Positions 8,183 through 16,702 of a DNA stretch of 64,000 bases are shown here, piece by piece. The translations under genes were made by a program, and so were the position numbers. Position 1 is the stretch's first letter. Each line of letters opens with the position of its first letter. The DNA is from Sediminibacillus terrae (lineage in GTDB: Bacteria; Bacillota; Bacilli; Bacillales; Amphibacillaceae). The stretch lies in the NCBI RefSeq assembly GCF_009602435.1, contig NZ_VZDQ01000029.1, positions 1 through 64,000 of the forward strand, given 5' to 3'. The notes beneath the pieces are model-generated. The model had not been told where the DNA came from, did no database searches, and saw only the letters and a list, made by a program, of their open reading frames with translations.

Positions 8183-9307
8183 ATGCCTGATAAGTACGAT
8201 TGTATTGTGATTGGCGGAGGGGTCAATGGGGGTTCTGTCGCGTATAACCTGGCCAAAAGAGGGAAAAAAGTTCTTTTGCTGGAAAAGGACCGCCTGGCAA
8301 GTAAAGCTTCTGGAGCGGCTGCGGGGATGCTGGCGGCACAGGCTGAACTGGAGGAAGATGGTCCCTTGTTCCACTTGGCAAAGAAAAGCAGGTCGATGTT
8401 TCCTATGCTTGCAAAGGAAATAAAAGAATTAACCGGAATGGATATCGAATTAGTAAACAAAGGAATGTACAAAGTGGCTTTGACAGATGAGGAAGAAAAC
8501 CGTTTTAAGCATGTTATTGAACTCCAAAACCGGACAGGTGAACAAGCAAAATGGATAAGTCGGGAAGAAGTACGAAGGAGAGAGCCTGCCCTATCCTCAG
8601 CCATCCGGGGCGCGATGTATATTGAAAAAGATGGGCAGGTAGCAGCGCCGCAAATAACGCTTGGTTTTTTGAAAGCAGCTGCAGTGCTGGGGGTGGAAAT
8701 AAGGGAGTTTACGGAAGTTTTCGCTTTTCTTTTTGACAACGGAAAAATAGCAGGAGTAAGGACAAGTGGAGGGAGCTTCGAGAGTGACAAGGTGATTTTG
8801 ACGGGAGGGGCATGGAGTGAATCCCTGTTGCCTGATTCGGAAATTCCCTTCAACACTTATCCCGTAAAAGGAGAGTGCTTTTCCGTGGTCGCCCATCGAC
8901 CATTACTGACTGGAACGATTTTTTCTCATAGCTGTTATCTGGTACCCAAAAAAGGCGGTCGCCTTCTGGTAGGGGCCACGGTCCGACCAAATACCTTTGA
9001 TCAAACCGTGACAGTGGGTGGGATTTCTTATCTGATGGAGCAGGCGAAAAAACTAGTTCCTGAAATCATACATGCAGAATGGGAAAAAGCCTGGGCTGGT
9101 ATTCGGCCGCAAACTTCAGATGGTCTTCCTTATTTAGGGGAGCATCCAGCATACGAAGGGTTGTTTGTGGCAACAGGGCATTTCCGGAACGGCATTTTGC
9201 TTTCTCCTATTACTGGCGAACTGATCGCTGGATTAGTAGATCGAGAACTGCTGTCAGCGGACTTACGTGCCTTCCGGATAGATCGCCACCTTGAGAAAAC
9301 GCTTTAA
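8183..9307 (+). CDS. thiO: glycine oxidase ThiO
   Basis: A 374-residue FAD-dependent glycine oxidase. It makes dehydroglycine (glyoxylate imine), the glycine-derived precursor of the thiazole ring in aerobic Bacilli. The N-terminal dinucleotide fold GGGVNGGSVAYNLAKRG (residues 11-27) and acidic E35 bind FAD. SGAAAGMLAAQ, typical of ThiO, follows near residue 43. The C-terminal PYLGEHP and ATGHFRNGILLSP match the DAO family. The start has AAAGGAGG seven bases upstream. It sits 29 bases after tenI, in the same operon. Confidence 0.95.
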   Translation: MPDKYDCIVIGGGVNGGSVAYNLAKRGKKVLLLEKDRLASKASGAAAGMLAAQAELEEDGPLFHLAKKSRSMFPMLAKEIKELTGMDIELVNKGMYKVALTDEEENRFKHVIELQNRTGEQAKWISREEVRRREPALSSAIRGAMYIEKDGQVAAPQITLGFLKAAAVLGVEIREFTEVFAFLFDNGKIAGVRTSGGSFESDKVILTGGAWSESLLPDSEIPFNTYPVKGECFSVVAHRPLLTGTIFSHSCYLVPKKGGRLLVGATVRPNTFDQTVTVGGISYLMEQAKKLVPEIIHAEWEKAWAGIRPQTSDGLPYLGEHPAYEGLFVATGHFRNGILLSPITGELIAGLVDRELLSADLRAFRIDRHLEKTL

Positions 9308-9322
9308 CGAGGAGGAATATGG

Positions 9323-9526
9323 ATGGAGTTAGTTATCAACGGCGATATGGTAGAAGTTCCGGATACCATTGCCACTGTTTCATCATTATTAGAGTACTTC
9401 GGAATTGGGGATAAGGTTGTGATTGTGGAACTGAATCAGAACATATTAGAAAAGCATGCACATGCAGATACGAGGCTCTCTGACCGGGACAAAATCGAAA
9501 TTGTAAACTTTGTAGGAGGCGGATGA
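9323..9526 (+). CDS. thiS: sulfur carrier protein ThiS
   Basis: A 67-residue ubiquitin-like sulfur carrier. The C-terminus ends in VNFVGGG, so the diglycine tail that is adenylated by ThiF and thiocarboxylated is present. The start has GAGGAGG before it. The gene lies 15 bases after thiO, and its stop overlaps the thiG start region. ThiS-COSH donates sulfur to ThiG. Confidence 0.94.
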   Translation: MELVINGDMVEVPDTIATVSSLLEYFGIGDKVVIVELNQNILEKHAHADTRLSDRDKIEIVNFVGGG

Positions 9527-10299
9527 TGATGCTCAAAATAGGTGATTACGAATTTTCTTCAAGACTTTTGCTAGGGACAGGTAAATACCCGGATTTTGAT
9601 GTGCAAAAGAAAGCAATAGAAGTTTCAGACACAGATATCCTGACTTTTTCCGTCCGCAGAATGAATATTTTTGATGCTGGTCAGCCCGATTTTCTTGAAA
9701 AAATCGATGTGGAAAATTATACGCTGCTCCCGAATACCGCAGGGGCCAAGACAGCGGAGGAGGCCGTCCGTACGGCGAAACTGGCAAAGGTTTCTGGATT
9801 ATGTGACATGATTAAAGTAGAAGTGATCGGTGATCAAAAAACACTCCTGCCGGATCCGATAGAAACGCTAAAAGCAGCGGAAATGTTGTTGGAAGAAGGT
9901 TTTGTTGTCCTTCCGTATACGTCGGATGATGTTCTGTTAGCGAAACGGTTAGAGGATTTAGGCTGTCATGCCATTATGCCCGGAGCATCCCCGATCGGGT
10001 CCGGGCAAGGTATTGTGAATCCATTGAATCTTCGGTTTATCATCGAACAATCCAATGTACCTGTCATCGTCGATGCTGGCATTGGGACACCTTCAGACGC
10101 AGCGATCGCAATGGAAATGGGGGCGGATGGAGTACTGTTGAATACTGCTGTTTCTGGTGCCGGAGATCCTGTGAAAATGGCAGAGGCAATGAAAATGGCG
10201 ATTGAAGCCGGGAGATTGGGATATGAAGCAGGACGTATTCCGAAAAAACGATATGCAACAGCAAGCAGTCCAATGGAAGGATTGAGTGTACTTGAATGA
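9526..10299 (+). CDS. thiG: thiazole synthase ThiG
   Basis: A ~257-residue thiazole synthase. It joins 1-deoxy-xylulose 5-phosphate, dehydroglycine and ThiS-thiocarboxylate. It shows [13 protein letters not shown] near the N-terminus, the Schiff-base lysine in IKVEVIGD (about residue 97), and phosphate-binding glycines in [12 protein letters not shown] and [13 protein letters not shown]. Three ATG codons in a row (9523, 9526, 9529) are candidate starts. AGGAGG at 9514-9519 favours the second or third. The overlap with the end of thiS suggests coupled translation of the ThiS-ThiG pair. Confidence 0.95.
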   Translation: MMLKIGDYEFSSRLLLGTGKYPDFDVQKKAIEVSDTDILTFSVRRMNIFDAGQPDFLEKIDVENYTLLPNTAGAKTAEEAVRTAKLAKVSGLCDMIKVEVIGDQKTLLPDPIETLKAAEMLLEEGFVVLPYTSDDVLLAKRLEDLGCHAIMPGASPIGSGQGIVNPLNLRFIIEQSNVPVIVDAGIGTPSDAAIAMEMGADGVLLNTAVSGAGDPVKMAEAMKMAIEAGRLGYEAGRIPKKRYATASSPMEGLSVLE

Positions 10300-11311
10300 G
10301 CGTTATTCTCGCCAGGAATTGTTCGGGCCCATCGGGAAAGAAGGACAGGATAACATTAGCAGCAAACATGTGTTGATAATTGGTGCAGGAGCCCTGGGTA
10401 CTGGAGCCGCCGAAGCCCTTGTCCGAGCAGGAGTGGGAAAGCTGACGATTGCTGACCGGGATTACGTGGAATGGAGCAATCTCCAGAGACAGCAGTTGTA
10501 TGCAGAAGAAGATGCTCAAAAACGCTTGCCAAAAGCCGTGGCAGCAGAAAAGCGTCTTCAATCGATTAACTCTTCGGTGACAATTGAAGCCATGGTGCTG
10601 GATGTGTCAGTCGAGGAAGTAGAGCAAATGATTGATAAGGTGGATTTAATCATCGATGCCACTGATAATTTTGATATTCGCCTGATTATAAACGACATAG
10701 CTCAAAAATATCGTATTCCGTGGATATATGGAGCATGTGTAGGAAGCTATGGAATTAGCTATACGATTTTGCCGGGAGAGACTCCTTGTTTGCATTGTCT
10801 GCTTGAAACTGTGCCGATGGGAGGGATAACCTGCGATACGGAAGGAATCATCAGTCCGGCTGTCCAAATGGTGGTCGCGTATCAAACGGCAGAAGCGTTA
10901 AAGATATTAGTTGAAGACAAGAAATCGTTGCGGAAAAAACTTGTGTCCTTTGATTTATGGAAAAATCAGCATACGGCCATTCAAGTCGATAAGCTGAGGA
11001 AGGAAGATTGTCCATCTTGCGGTCAAGCCCCTTCCTATCCTTTTCTGTCGTATTACAACCAGGCAAAAACAGCAGTTTTGTGCGGGCGGGATACAGTGCA
11101 AATTCGTCCCGCAAAGCAGAGGAGCAGAAACTTGCAAGAGCTGGCGGAGCGATTATCAAAACATGGCGGCAAGGTTTCGCAAAATCCTTATTTGCTTTCT
11201 TTTTCAATTGGAGATTTCCGCCTTGTCATTTTTCAGGATGGACGGGTGCTAGTCCATGGTACAAAGGATATATCAGAAGCAAAGACGTTGTATCACCGAT
11301 ACGTGGGATAG
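10286..11311 (+). CDS. thiF: ThiF-type adenylyltransferase
   Basis: A 341-residue MoeB/ThiF/HesA family enzyme that adenylates the ThiS C-terminus. It carries the nucleotide loop [14 protein letters not shown], the catalytic arginine region SNLQRQQLY, two zinc CxxC pairs (CLHC near 171 and CPSC near 247) and the conserved Cys in GITCDTEG. The start is GTG 10286, overlapping thiG by 14 bases, with GGAAGG just upstream. It is the last thiamine gene here: unlike the B. subtilis tenAI-thiOSGFD operon, there is no tenA and no thiD. The C-terminal ~90 residues may be a rhodanese-like or MoeB-type tail. Confidence 0.93.
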   Translation: MYLNERYSRQELFGPIGKEGQDNISSKHVLIIGAGALGTGAAEALVRAGVGKLTIADRDYVEWSNLQRQQLYAEEDAQKRLPKAVAAEKRLQSINSSVTIEAMVLDVSVEEVEQMIDKVDLIIDATDNFDIRLIINDIAQKYRIPWIYGACVGSYGISYTILPGETPCLHCLLETVPMGGITCDTEGIISPAVQMVVAYQTAEALKILVEDKKSLRKKLVSFDLWKNQHTAIQVDKLRKEDCPSCGQAPSYPFLSYYNQAKTAVLCGRDTVQIRPAKQRSRNLQELAERLSKHGGKVSQNPYLLSFSIGDFRLVIFQDGRVLVHGTKDISEAKTLYHRYVG

Positions 11312-11413
11312 GATCATTTAGGAGCTCTATTTCTATAAAAATTTGTAATCGAAACAATAATCTCGCTATTTCTATTATAATAAAGGAAAAATAATATAGG
11401 ATGGTGATACCTG

Positions 11414-11530
11414 ATGAAGTTTATATTAATTTTGTTTATGGTGTTACCTTTCATGATGATAGTAGGATGCCAAGAGGGGAAGAATGATGCTAACAGGAAT
11501 CTAAGAGAGCATATTGATAAGGAAAAATGA
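11414..11530 (+). CDS. tiny predicted lipoprotein (38 residues)
   Basis: An open frame of 38 codons starting at ATG 11414. It gives a perfect small lipoprotein layout: Lys2, a hydrophobic stretch (FILILFMVLPFMMI), lipobox IVGC (Cys19), then a short charged tail ending in EHIDKEK. A weak GGATGG motif lies about 10 bases upstream. It lies 100 bases after thiF and just before a terminator, so it could be co-transcribed with the thiamine operon or have its own promoter. No homology can be claimed at this length. The call rests on the signal-peptide pattern. Confidence 0.5.
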   Translation: MKFILILFMVLPFMMIVGCQEGKNDANRNLREHIDKEK

Positions 11531-11550
11531 TTTACAAAGCTGACTGATGG

Positions 11551-11612
11551 AAAGTGCCTGGCACTCTTGTATGTCGAATGTGACATATGCAAGGAGTGGC
11601 AGGCGCTTTTTT
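11551..11612 (+). terminator. long hairpin terminator
   Basis: AAAGTGCCTGGCACTCTTG... pairs with ...AAGGAGTGGCAGGCGCTTTTTT through a ~24-base imperfect stem. The GTGCCTGGCAC core is a motif often seen in intergenic hairpins of Bacillaceae. It ends the thi/lipoprotein transcript and faces the PadR gene. Confidence 0.8.
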
Positions 11613-11622
11613 AATGGTTGGC

Positions 11623-12135
11623 TTATTTTTTTATATCCATTAATAGTTCTTCAAACCATTTAACATTCACGATATGATGGGAACGTGAATTCTCCAGTAA
11701 CTTCTTGAAATGGTTCTTTTCATCAAAAGTGGTTAGCGATTGCTCTATCAAGGAGATTTTCTTTTTCGTTTGCTCGATTTGTATTTCAATAAGTTTTGCC
11801 AGTTCGTTGCTATCATACTCATCTGCAAACAACATGGCGGCATAAAATGATAAATTTATATAATCTGTCTTTGATCCATACTTGACCATCAATCTATCAA
11901 ATTCTTTATCCCCTAGTTCCGTGATGATGTAATTGCGTTTCTCTCGCGTGTTGTCTAATTGATCGACTTTTTCAATATAATGTTTTTCTTCCAGCTGTTG
12001 AAGATTATAGTAGAAGGAACCCTTCGTGAAATTCACAACATATTGATAGTGTCTCTCTTTCATCAAGGCAAGCAATTCGTATCCGTATGAACCGGGATTT
12101 TGTTTCAATAAACCTAAAATCAGTAACGGTATCAA
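11623..12135 (-). CDS. PadR family transcriptional regulator (long form)
   Basis: A 170-residue PadR regulator with an N-terminal winged helix (PGSYGYELLALM near 14-25, KGSFYYNLQQLEEKHYIEK near 39-57, wing TREKRNYIITELG) and a C-terminal helical Vir/PadR dimerisation domain. The start is TTG 12135, supported by AAAGGAGG eight bases upstream; no ATG is suitably placed. It lies 42 bases downstream of the esterase gene in the same orientation, so the two form an operon. The double palindromic site in the operon promoter (13138-13184) is the likely target, giving autoregulation. Confidence 0.9.
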   Translation of the reverse strand: MIPLLILGLLKQNPGSYGYELLALMKERHYQYVVNFTKGSFYYNLQQLEEKHYIEKVDQLDNTREKRNYIITELGDKEFDRLMVKYGSKTDYINLSFYAAMLFADEYDSNELAKLIEIQIEQTKKKISLIEQSLTTFDEKNHFKKLLENSRSHHIVNVKWFEELLMDIKK

Positions 12136-12177
12136 AAAAATACCTCCTTTAAATTCCTCAAGACAATCACCATGGAA

Positions 12178-13020
12178 TCAACGATTGTTGATTTGCGCTA
12201 AGGAGGACTCGAATTCCTCATAGGATATTTTTCCTTGTGCCAAATCCATACTTTTTATATAGATCTTTTCCGTTTTTGTGTAGGCTCCAGGCATACGATT
12301 GATTAATCCGTTCTCATTATTTAATGGCTTTAAGACATGTTGTTTATTGCTAAAGGCTTCAAAATAACGCAGACCAAATTTTCTTTGTGAAGCTGCATCA
12401 AGATGAATACCATCGGGATTGGAAGTTAAACCGGAAGCTGTGACAAAGTAACAATTAGCTTGTTCAAAAGCAAATCGTTGCAGCTCTTCGTTGACGAGGT
12501 GATACTCCGTACAGTGCTTTCCGAATCCTTTTTTGCCTAAGAAATCTCCTAAGCCACCAATGATAAGGGGAATTTCCGGAGCATCCAGCTCTTTTCTAAG
12601 CGTCTCGACAATCAAAAGCAATTTATCGTAGTAGACCTTATAGTTGCCGTTTATACTATCACTTTCTCCTTGATGCCATAGAATGCCGGTTAATTCACTA
12701 GTCTCCATGGCAAATTTTGCTTCGCTTAGTGCGTGTCTGAAAAGAGTTTTATCCACAGCCCATTCATCCAGTGAGCTTCCTCCTTCAGCACAAGGTATTA
12801 AGCCGATGGCATCTTCTGGATTTTGCCGGCACCAGGCTTCTGCAAATGAACCAGCCAGACTTATGCCGGATACAGGCCGGTCATAATTTATTGGTTCGGT
12901 CATCATCTGCCACCTTCCATTACGCAGCATACTTATTCTTTCATTATAAATGGGAGTTGTATCATGAATGAATCCCCGACCAGCCATATTGGACTGGCCT
13001 AGCATTAAAAATGATTTCAT
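12178..13020 (-). CDS. SGNH-type carbohydrate esterase (SASA/CE6-like)
   Basis: A 280-residue SGNH hydrolase of the sialate O-acetylesterase/CE6 group. It carries the nucleophile block MLGQSNMAGRG (Ser about residue 10), the second block AEGGSSLDEW, the WHQGESDS block (about 146-153) and the catalytic Asp-His near NPDGIHLDAASQRKFG. It probably removes acetyl groups from sugars. There is no signal peptide, so it acts on imported substrates. The start ATG 13020 is chosen over the in-frame TTG 13029 because AAGAAAGG lies nine bases before the ATG. It is co-transcribed with the PadR regulator behind it. Confidence 0.88.
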   Translation of the reverse strand: MKSFLMLGQSNMAGRGFIHDTTPIYNERISMLRNGRWQMMTEPINYDRPVSGISLAGSFAEAWCRQNPEDAIGLIPCAEGGSSLDEWAVDKTLFRHALSEAKFAMETSELTGILWHQGESDSINGNYKVYYDKLLLIVETLRKELDAPEIPLIIGGLGDFLGKKGFGKHCTEYHLVNEELQRFAFEQANCYFVTASGLTSNPDGIHLDAASQRKFGLRYFEAFSNKQHVLKPLNNENGLINRMPGAYTKTEKIYIKSMDLAQGKISYEEFESSLAQINNR

Positions 13021-13137
13021 TGTTTTCAACCTTTCTTAGGGTAATTAAGATGAAATGGTTTCACTTTTCGCTAACTGTCTACTTTTTAGCCCTTACATGC
13101 ATGGATGTGGCAAAGAAAAAATTTGTGCGATATAAAG

Positions 13138-13193
13138 AGTCTAATTAGACTATTATTACTTCTTCATTATAGTCTAATTAGACTCTTTGTCAA
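13138..13193 (-). promoter_or_regulatory. esterase-padR promoter with two palindromic operators
   Basis: On the minus strand TTGACA (13188-13193), a 16-base spacer and TATAAT (13166-13171) form a near-perfect sigma-A promoter. The palindrome AGTCTAATTAGACT occurs twice, at 13171-13184 (filling the spacer) and at 13138-13151 (downstream of the start), 33 bases apart, three helical turns. This is a textbook repressor layout; the PadR protein of the operon is the obvious candidate. The remainder of 13021-13423 shows no gene. Confidence 0.85.
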
Positions 13194-13423
13194 ATAGATC
13201 CGTTAAAAGGATACATTAGCTCCTTTGTAATCAAGAGTCGGTCTGTGGCTCTTTTATGCTGACTCGAGTTGTTCAAGGAGTGCTTTTTGTGTACAAAATG
13301 CCCCTTCTGAACTACTCCCGGAACATTCGCTCCTATTGACCACTCCGTTCCTCAACACATCCAAACATAATATACGACCAAACGTTCATACTACCAATAG
13401 TGACTTTGCAGGAGGAATGGCAT

Positions 13424-15034
13424 GTGAACATTGCAAACATTTTTACGGTCATCGGATTTATCGCGTGTACGTTGTTTATTATTGTGCTTCTGGTACTTGG
13501 AATCTTTTTATACAGAGTGGATAAGAGGCAAAAACAACATCCTATTCTTCGTAACTATCCGTTAATCGGGAGAGTCCGATATTTTTTGGAAAGCATTGGC
13601 CCCGAGCTGCGGCAATATTTATTCAACAATAACCGGGAGGGGAAGCCATTTTCGCGAAACGATTATCAGAATATCGTGAAAAAGGCGAAGTACAAGCGGG
13701 ATGTCATTGGATTTGGCTCGCAGCGCGATTTTGATGAGCCTGGATATTATATCAGGAATTCGATGTTCCCTCACTTAACGGAAGAATTAAAGATGGATAG
13801 GGAGACGAAAGTCACGACCGATCGCTATCTATTGATTAATGAACCTTTGTTTGCTCAGAGGGAAGAACGGTTGGAAAAGGACGAATCACCTGTTTATTTG
13901 CTGGAAGACGAAGATGCAATCGTGATCGGGGAAAACACGAGGCATCCATTCAAGGTGAAAGGCCAGATTGGTATGTCGGCGATGAGTTATGGTTCTTTAG
14001 GCGAGCGGGCCATTACCGCCCTGTCGGAAGGATTGGGAATCGCGAAAGGAACCTGGATGAACACAGGAGAAGGCGGAATCTCCGATTACCATTTGAAAGG
14101 CGGCGTGGATATCATCATGCAAATTGGTCCCGGACTATTCGGAGTCAGGGATAAGGAAGGGAACTTCAGCTGGGATGCATTGCTGGAAAAAAGCGAAATT
14201 CCGGAAGTGAAGGCGTTTGAGATGAAACTGGCTCAAGGCGCAAAAACAAGAGGCGGACACATTGACGGGGAGAAAGTGACAGAAGAAATTGCCAGGATAA
14301 GAATGGTAGAACCTTTCAAGTCGATCGACAGTCCGAATCGATTTCGGGAATTCAGTGATTTTCCTTCCTTGTTTGCATTTATGGAAAAGGTTCGCGAACA
14401 TACCGGAAAGCCTATCGGCATGAAAGTCGTAATCGGCAGCCGGGAGGAGGCTGATGACCTTGCCAAAGCAATCAAGGAAACTGGTATGGGGCCGGACTTC
14501 ATTACAGTGGATGGCGGGGAAGGCGGTACAGGAGCATCGTACCAGGAATTAGCGGACAGTGTGGGGTTGCCGATCCGATCGGCGCTGCCGTTGGTCGATC
14601 ATGCGCTTCGAAAATACGGGGTCCGGGGCAAGGTGAAAATCATTGCATCGGGAAAAATGTTTTCGCCTGACAGAGTGGCCATCGCACTTGCAATGGGGGC
14701 GGATCTTGTCAATATTGCCAGAGCTTTCATGATCACTGTGGGATGTATTCAGGCGCTGCAATGTCAATCCAATTCCTGTCCGGTCGGGGTGGCGACGACG
14801 GATCCGGATTTGCAGCAAGGGCTCGTAATCGAAGAGAAAAAGTGGCGGACGGCAAACTATGTCATCACCATGCGCAAAGGTCTTTTCCGGGTGGCAGCGG
14901 CAGCTGGCTTGGATTCACCGACAAAGTTCATGAGAGAGCACATTGTATATCGGGATGAACAAGGCAGCACATGGTCGTTGGAGGACATTTATCAATCGGC
15001 GGTGCAACCGAAAAAGACGAATGATATTTCTTAG
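13424..15034 (+). CDS. FMN-binding glutamate synthase-like protein (YerD family)
   Basis: A 536-residue protein with only the central/FMN domain of glutamate synthase, as in B. subtilis YerD. A membrane segment lies near residues 5-30. The FMN barrel has GMSAMSYGSLGERA, NTGEGGISDYH and FITVDGGEGGTGAS. A Cys triad with spacing C-x5-C-x4-C (CIQALQCQSNSCPVG) matches the 3Fe-4S site of GltB. There is no glutaminase domain, so it cannot make ammonia from glutamine itself. The start is GTG 13424, with AGGAGG eight bases upstream. It is the first gene of a three-gene operon with an acetolactate-synthase-like enzyme and an aldehyde dehydrogenase. The substrate is unknown. Confidence 0.9.
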   Translation: MNIANIFTVIGFIACTLFIIVLLVLGIFLYRVDKRQKQHPILRNYPLIGRVRYFLESIGPELRQYLFNNNREGKPFSRNDYQNIVKKAKYKRDVIGFGSQRDFDEPGYYIRNSMFPHLTEELKMDRETKVTTDRYLLINEPLFAQREERLEKDESPVYLLEDEDAIVIGENTRHPFKVKGQIGMSAMSYGSLGERAITALSEGLGIAKGTWMNTGEGGISDYHLKGGVDIIMQIGPGLFGVRDKEGNFSWDALLEKSEIPEVKAFEMKLAQGAKTRGGHIDGEKVTEEIARIRMVEPFKSIDSPNRFREFSDFPSLFAFMEKVREHTGKPIGMKVVIGSREEADDLAKAIKETGMGPDFITVDGGEGGTGASYQELADSVGLPIRSALPLVDHALRKYGVRGKVKIIASGKMFSPDRVAIALAMGADLVNIARAFMITVGCIQALQCQSNSCPVGVATTDPDLQQGLVIEEKKWRTANYVITMRKGLFRVAAAAGLDSPTKFMREHIVYRDEQGSTWSLEDIYQSAVQPKKTNDIS

Positions 15035-15052
15035 CGGAAGAAGGGGCGGTAA

Positions 15053-16684
15053 ATGAAAGCTGCGGAACTTTTGATAAGGTGTTTGGAAAATGAAGGTGTC
15101 GAATATATTTTCGGTGTACCTGGAGAAGAAAACATCGATGTTATGGATGCACTCCATGATTCAACGATTCAATTTATCCTGACAAGGCATGAAACGAGTG
15201 CGGCTTTTATGGCAGGGGCCTACGGACGGCTTACAGGGAAACCGGGCGTATGTTTGGCAACACTTGGACCAGGGGCAACCAATTTGTTGACGGGTGTCGC
15301 CAATGCCAACATGGATTTATGCCCCATCGTGGCCATCACCGGGCAGGCAGGGCTTAGCCGCCAGCACAAGGTTTCCCACCAATACTACGACATGGTTTCG
15401 GTATATGAGAAAGTAACGAAATGGAATGCACAGATAAAAACACCTGAGATTGTTCCGGAGGTTGTGCGGAAGGCCTTTCACGTTGCTACAGAGGAAAAGA
15501 CGGGTGCGACGCATATCGAACTTCCAGAGGATATTGCGGGAATGGAAGTGGACAGTTCCCCGCTGCATGTGGTTCCGCATCACCTAGCAGAAGCGGATGG
15601 CCCGGTGATCAACCAGGCGGCCGAAATGTTGGAAAAAGCGAAGCATCCACTGATTTTAGCCGGAAACGGGGTGACACGGGGAAATGCAGCTGAAGCGTTG
15701 AGAGATCTTGTAACAATCGCAAATCTGCCGGTCGTACATACATTCATGGGGAAGGGTGCAGTGCCATGGACCGATGAACACAGCTTGCTGACCGCTGGAA
15801 TCGGCGGGGATGACTATATCACCTGTGGATTGGATGAAGCAGATTTGATTATGGCTGTCGGCTTTGACATGGCGGAGTATTCGCCAAAAAGCTGGAATCC
15901 CGAGGGACAGACCCCTGTCCTGCACATTGACACCCGGGAAGCAGAAATCGATGCCTGCTATCCCGTTCGATTACAGGTAGTCGGCAATTTGCAAGAAAAC
16001 ATCACCAATATTAAGGAAGCACTTTCGGAAAAAGCAGGAGATCGAACGTGGATCTCCCATGTTCGAAGCAAAGCATTCAGCGAACTGGAATCATACCAAA
16101 ACGACGAAGCGTTTCCCGTCAAACCCCAAAAAATAATTGCTGATTTACGCTCGGTTTTAGCTGAAGACAGTATTGTCATCTCGGATGTAGGTGCGCACAA
16201 AATGTGGATGGCCAGGATGTATCATAGCTATCAACCGAATACGTGTTTGATTTCGAATGGCCTGGCATCGATGGGGGTAGCGGTTCCCAGTGCCATTGCT
16301 GCGAAGCTTGTTCACCCGGAACGTCAGGTGGTTGCTGTCTGCGGCGATGGTTCGTTTCAAATGACCAGTGCAGAGTTGGAGACTGCCAAACGCTTGAACG
16401 TCCCGATTGTGATCCTTTTATGGCGGGATGAAGGATACGGTTTGATTGAATGGCACCAAATGAAAGCTTTTAACCGTTCTTCACATATTAAATTCGGCAA
16501 TCCGGATTTCGAGCAGCTTGCCGAGTCATATGGCTTCGAGGCTTTGAAGATAGAAAAGACAAAAGAACTGAAGCCAATCATAGAAAAAGCGCTAGCGATG
16601 AATAAGCCCGTACTGATTGATTGCCCGGTTGATTATCGGGAAAATATGAAGCTTACAGAAAAACTGGGAAATATCATTTGCTGA
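15053..16684 (+). CDS. acetolactate synthase-like ThDP enzyme (AlsS/IlvX type)
   Basis: A 543-residue thiamine-diphosphate enzyme. It has the N-terminal PYR domain with the activating Glu47 (RHETSAAFMAGAYGRLTG), LATLGPGATNL, a central FAD-like fold domain, and the C-terminal PP domain with GDGSFQ (about residue 432). The loop LLWRDEGYG and the following NRSS.IKFGNPDFEQLAESYG resemble catabolic AlsS more than the FAD-dependent biosynthetic IlvB. No regulatory IlvN subunit and no alsD decarboxylase are nearby. The start has AAGGGGCGG upstream and the gene lies 18 bases after the YerD-like gene. True acetolactate synthesis is plausible, but another decarboxylation/carboligation is possible. Confidence 0.88.
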   Translation: MKAAELLIRCLENEGVEYIFGVPGEENIDVMDALHDSTIQFILTRHETSAAFMAGAYGRLTGKPGVCLATLGPGATNLLTGVANANMDLCPIVAITGQAGLSRQHKVSHQYYDMVSVYEKVTKWNAQIKTPEIVPEVVRKAFHVATEEKTGATHIELPEDIAGMEVDSSPLHVVPHHLAEADGPVINQAAEMLEKAKHPLILAGNGVTRGNAAEALRDLVTIANLPVVHTFMGKGAVPWTDEHSLLTAGIGGDDYITCGLDEADLIMAVGFDMAEYSPKSWNPEGQTPVLHIDTREAEIDACYPVRLQVVGNLQENITNIKEALSEKAGDRTWISHVRSKAFSELESYQNDEAFPVKPQKIIADLRSVLAEDSIVISDVGAHKMWMARMYHSYQPNTCLISNGLASMGVAVPSAIAAKLVHPERQVVAVCGDGSFQMTSAELETAKRLNVPIVILLWRDEGYGLIEWHQMKAFNRSSHIKFGNPDFEQLAESYGFEALKIEKTKELKPIIEKALAMNKPVLIDCPVDYRENMKLTEKLGNIIC

Positions 16685-16702
16685 ACGGAGGACTCCTTTA
16701 AG

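Noticed and set aside
8146-8856. 236-codon frame antisense to thiO
   Set aside because: It is the shadow of a well-supported FAD enzyme gene, with no ribosome site and a Ser/Pro-rich product.
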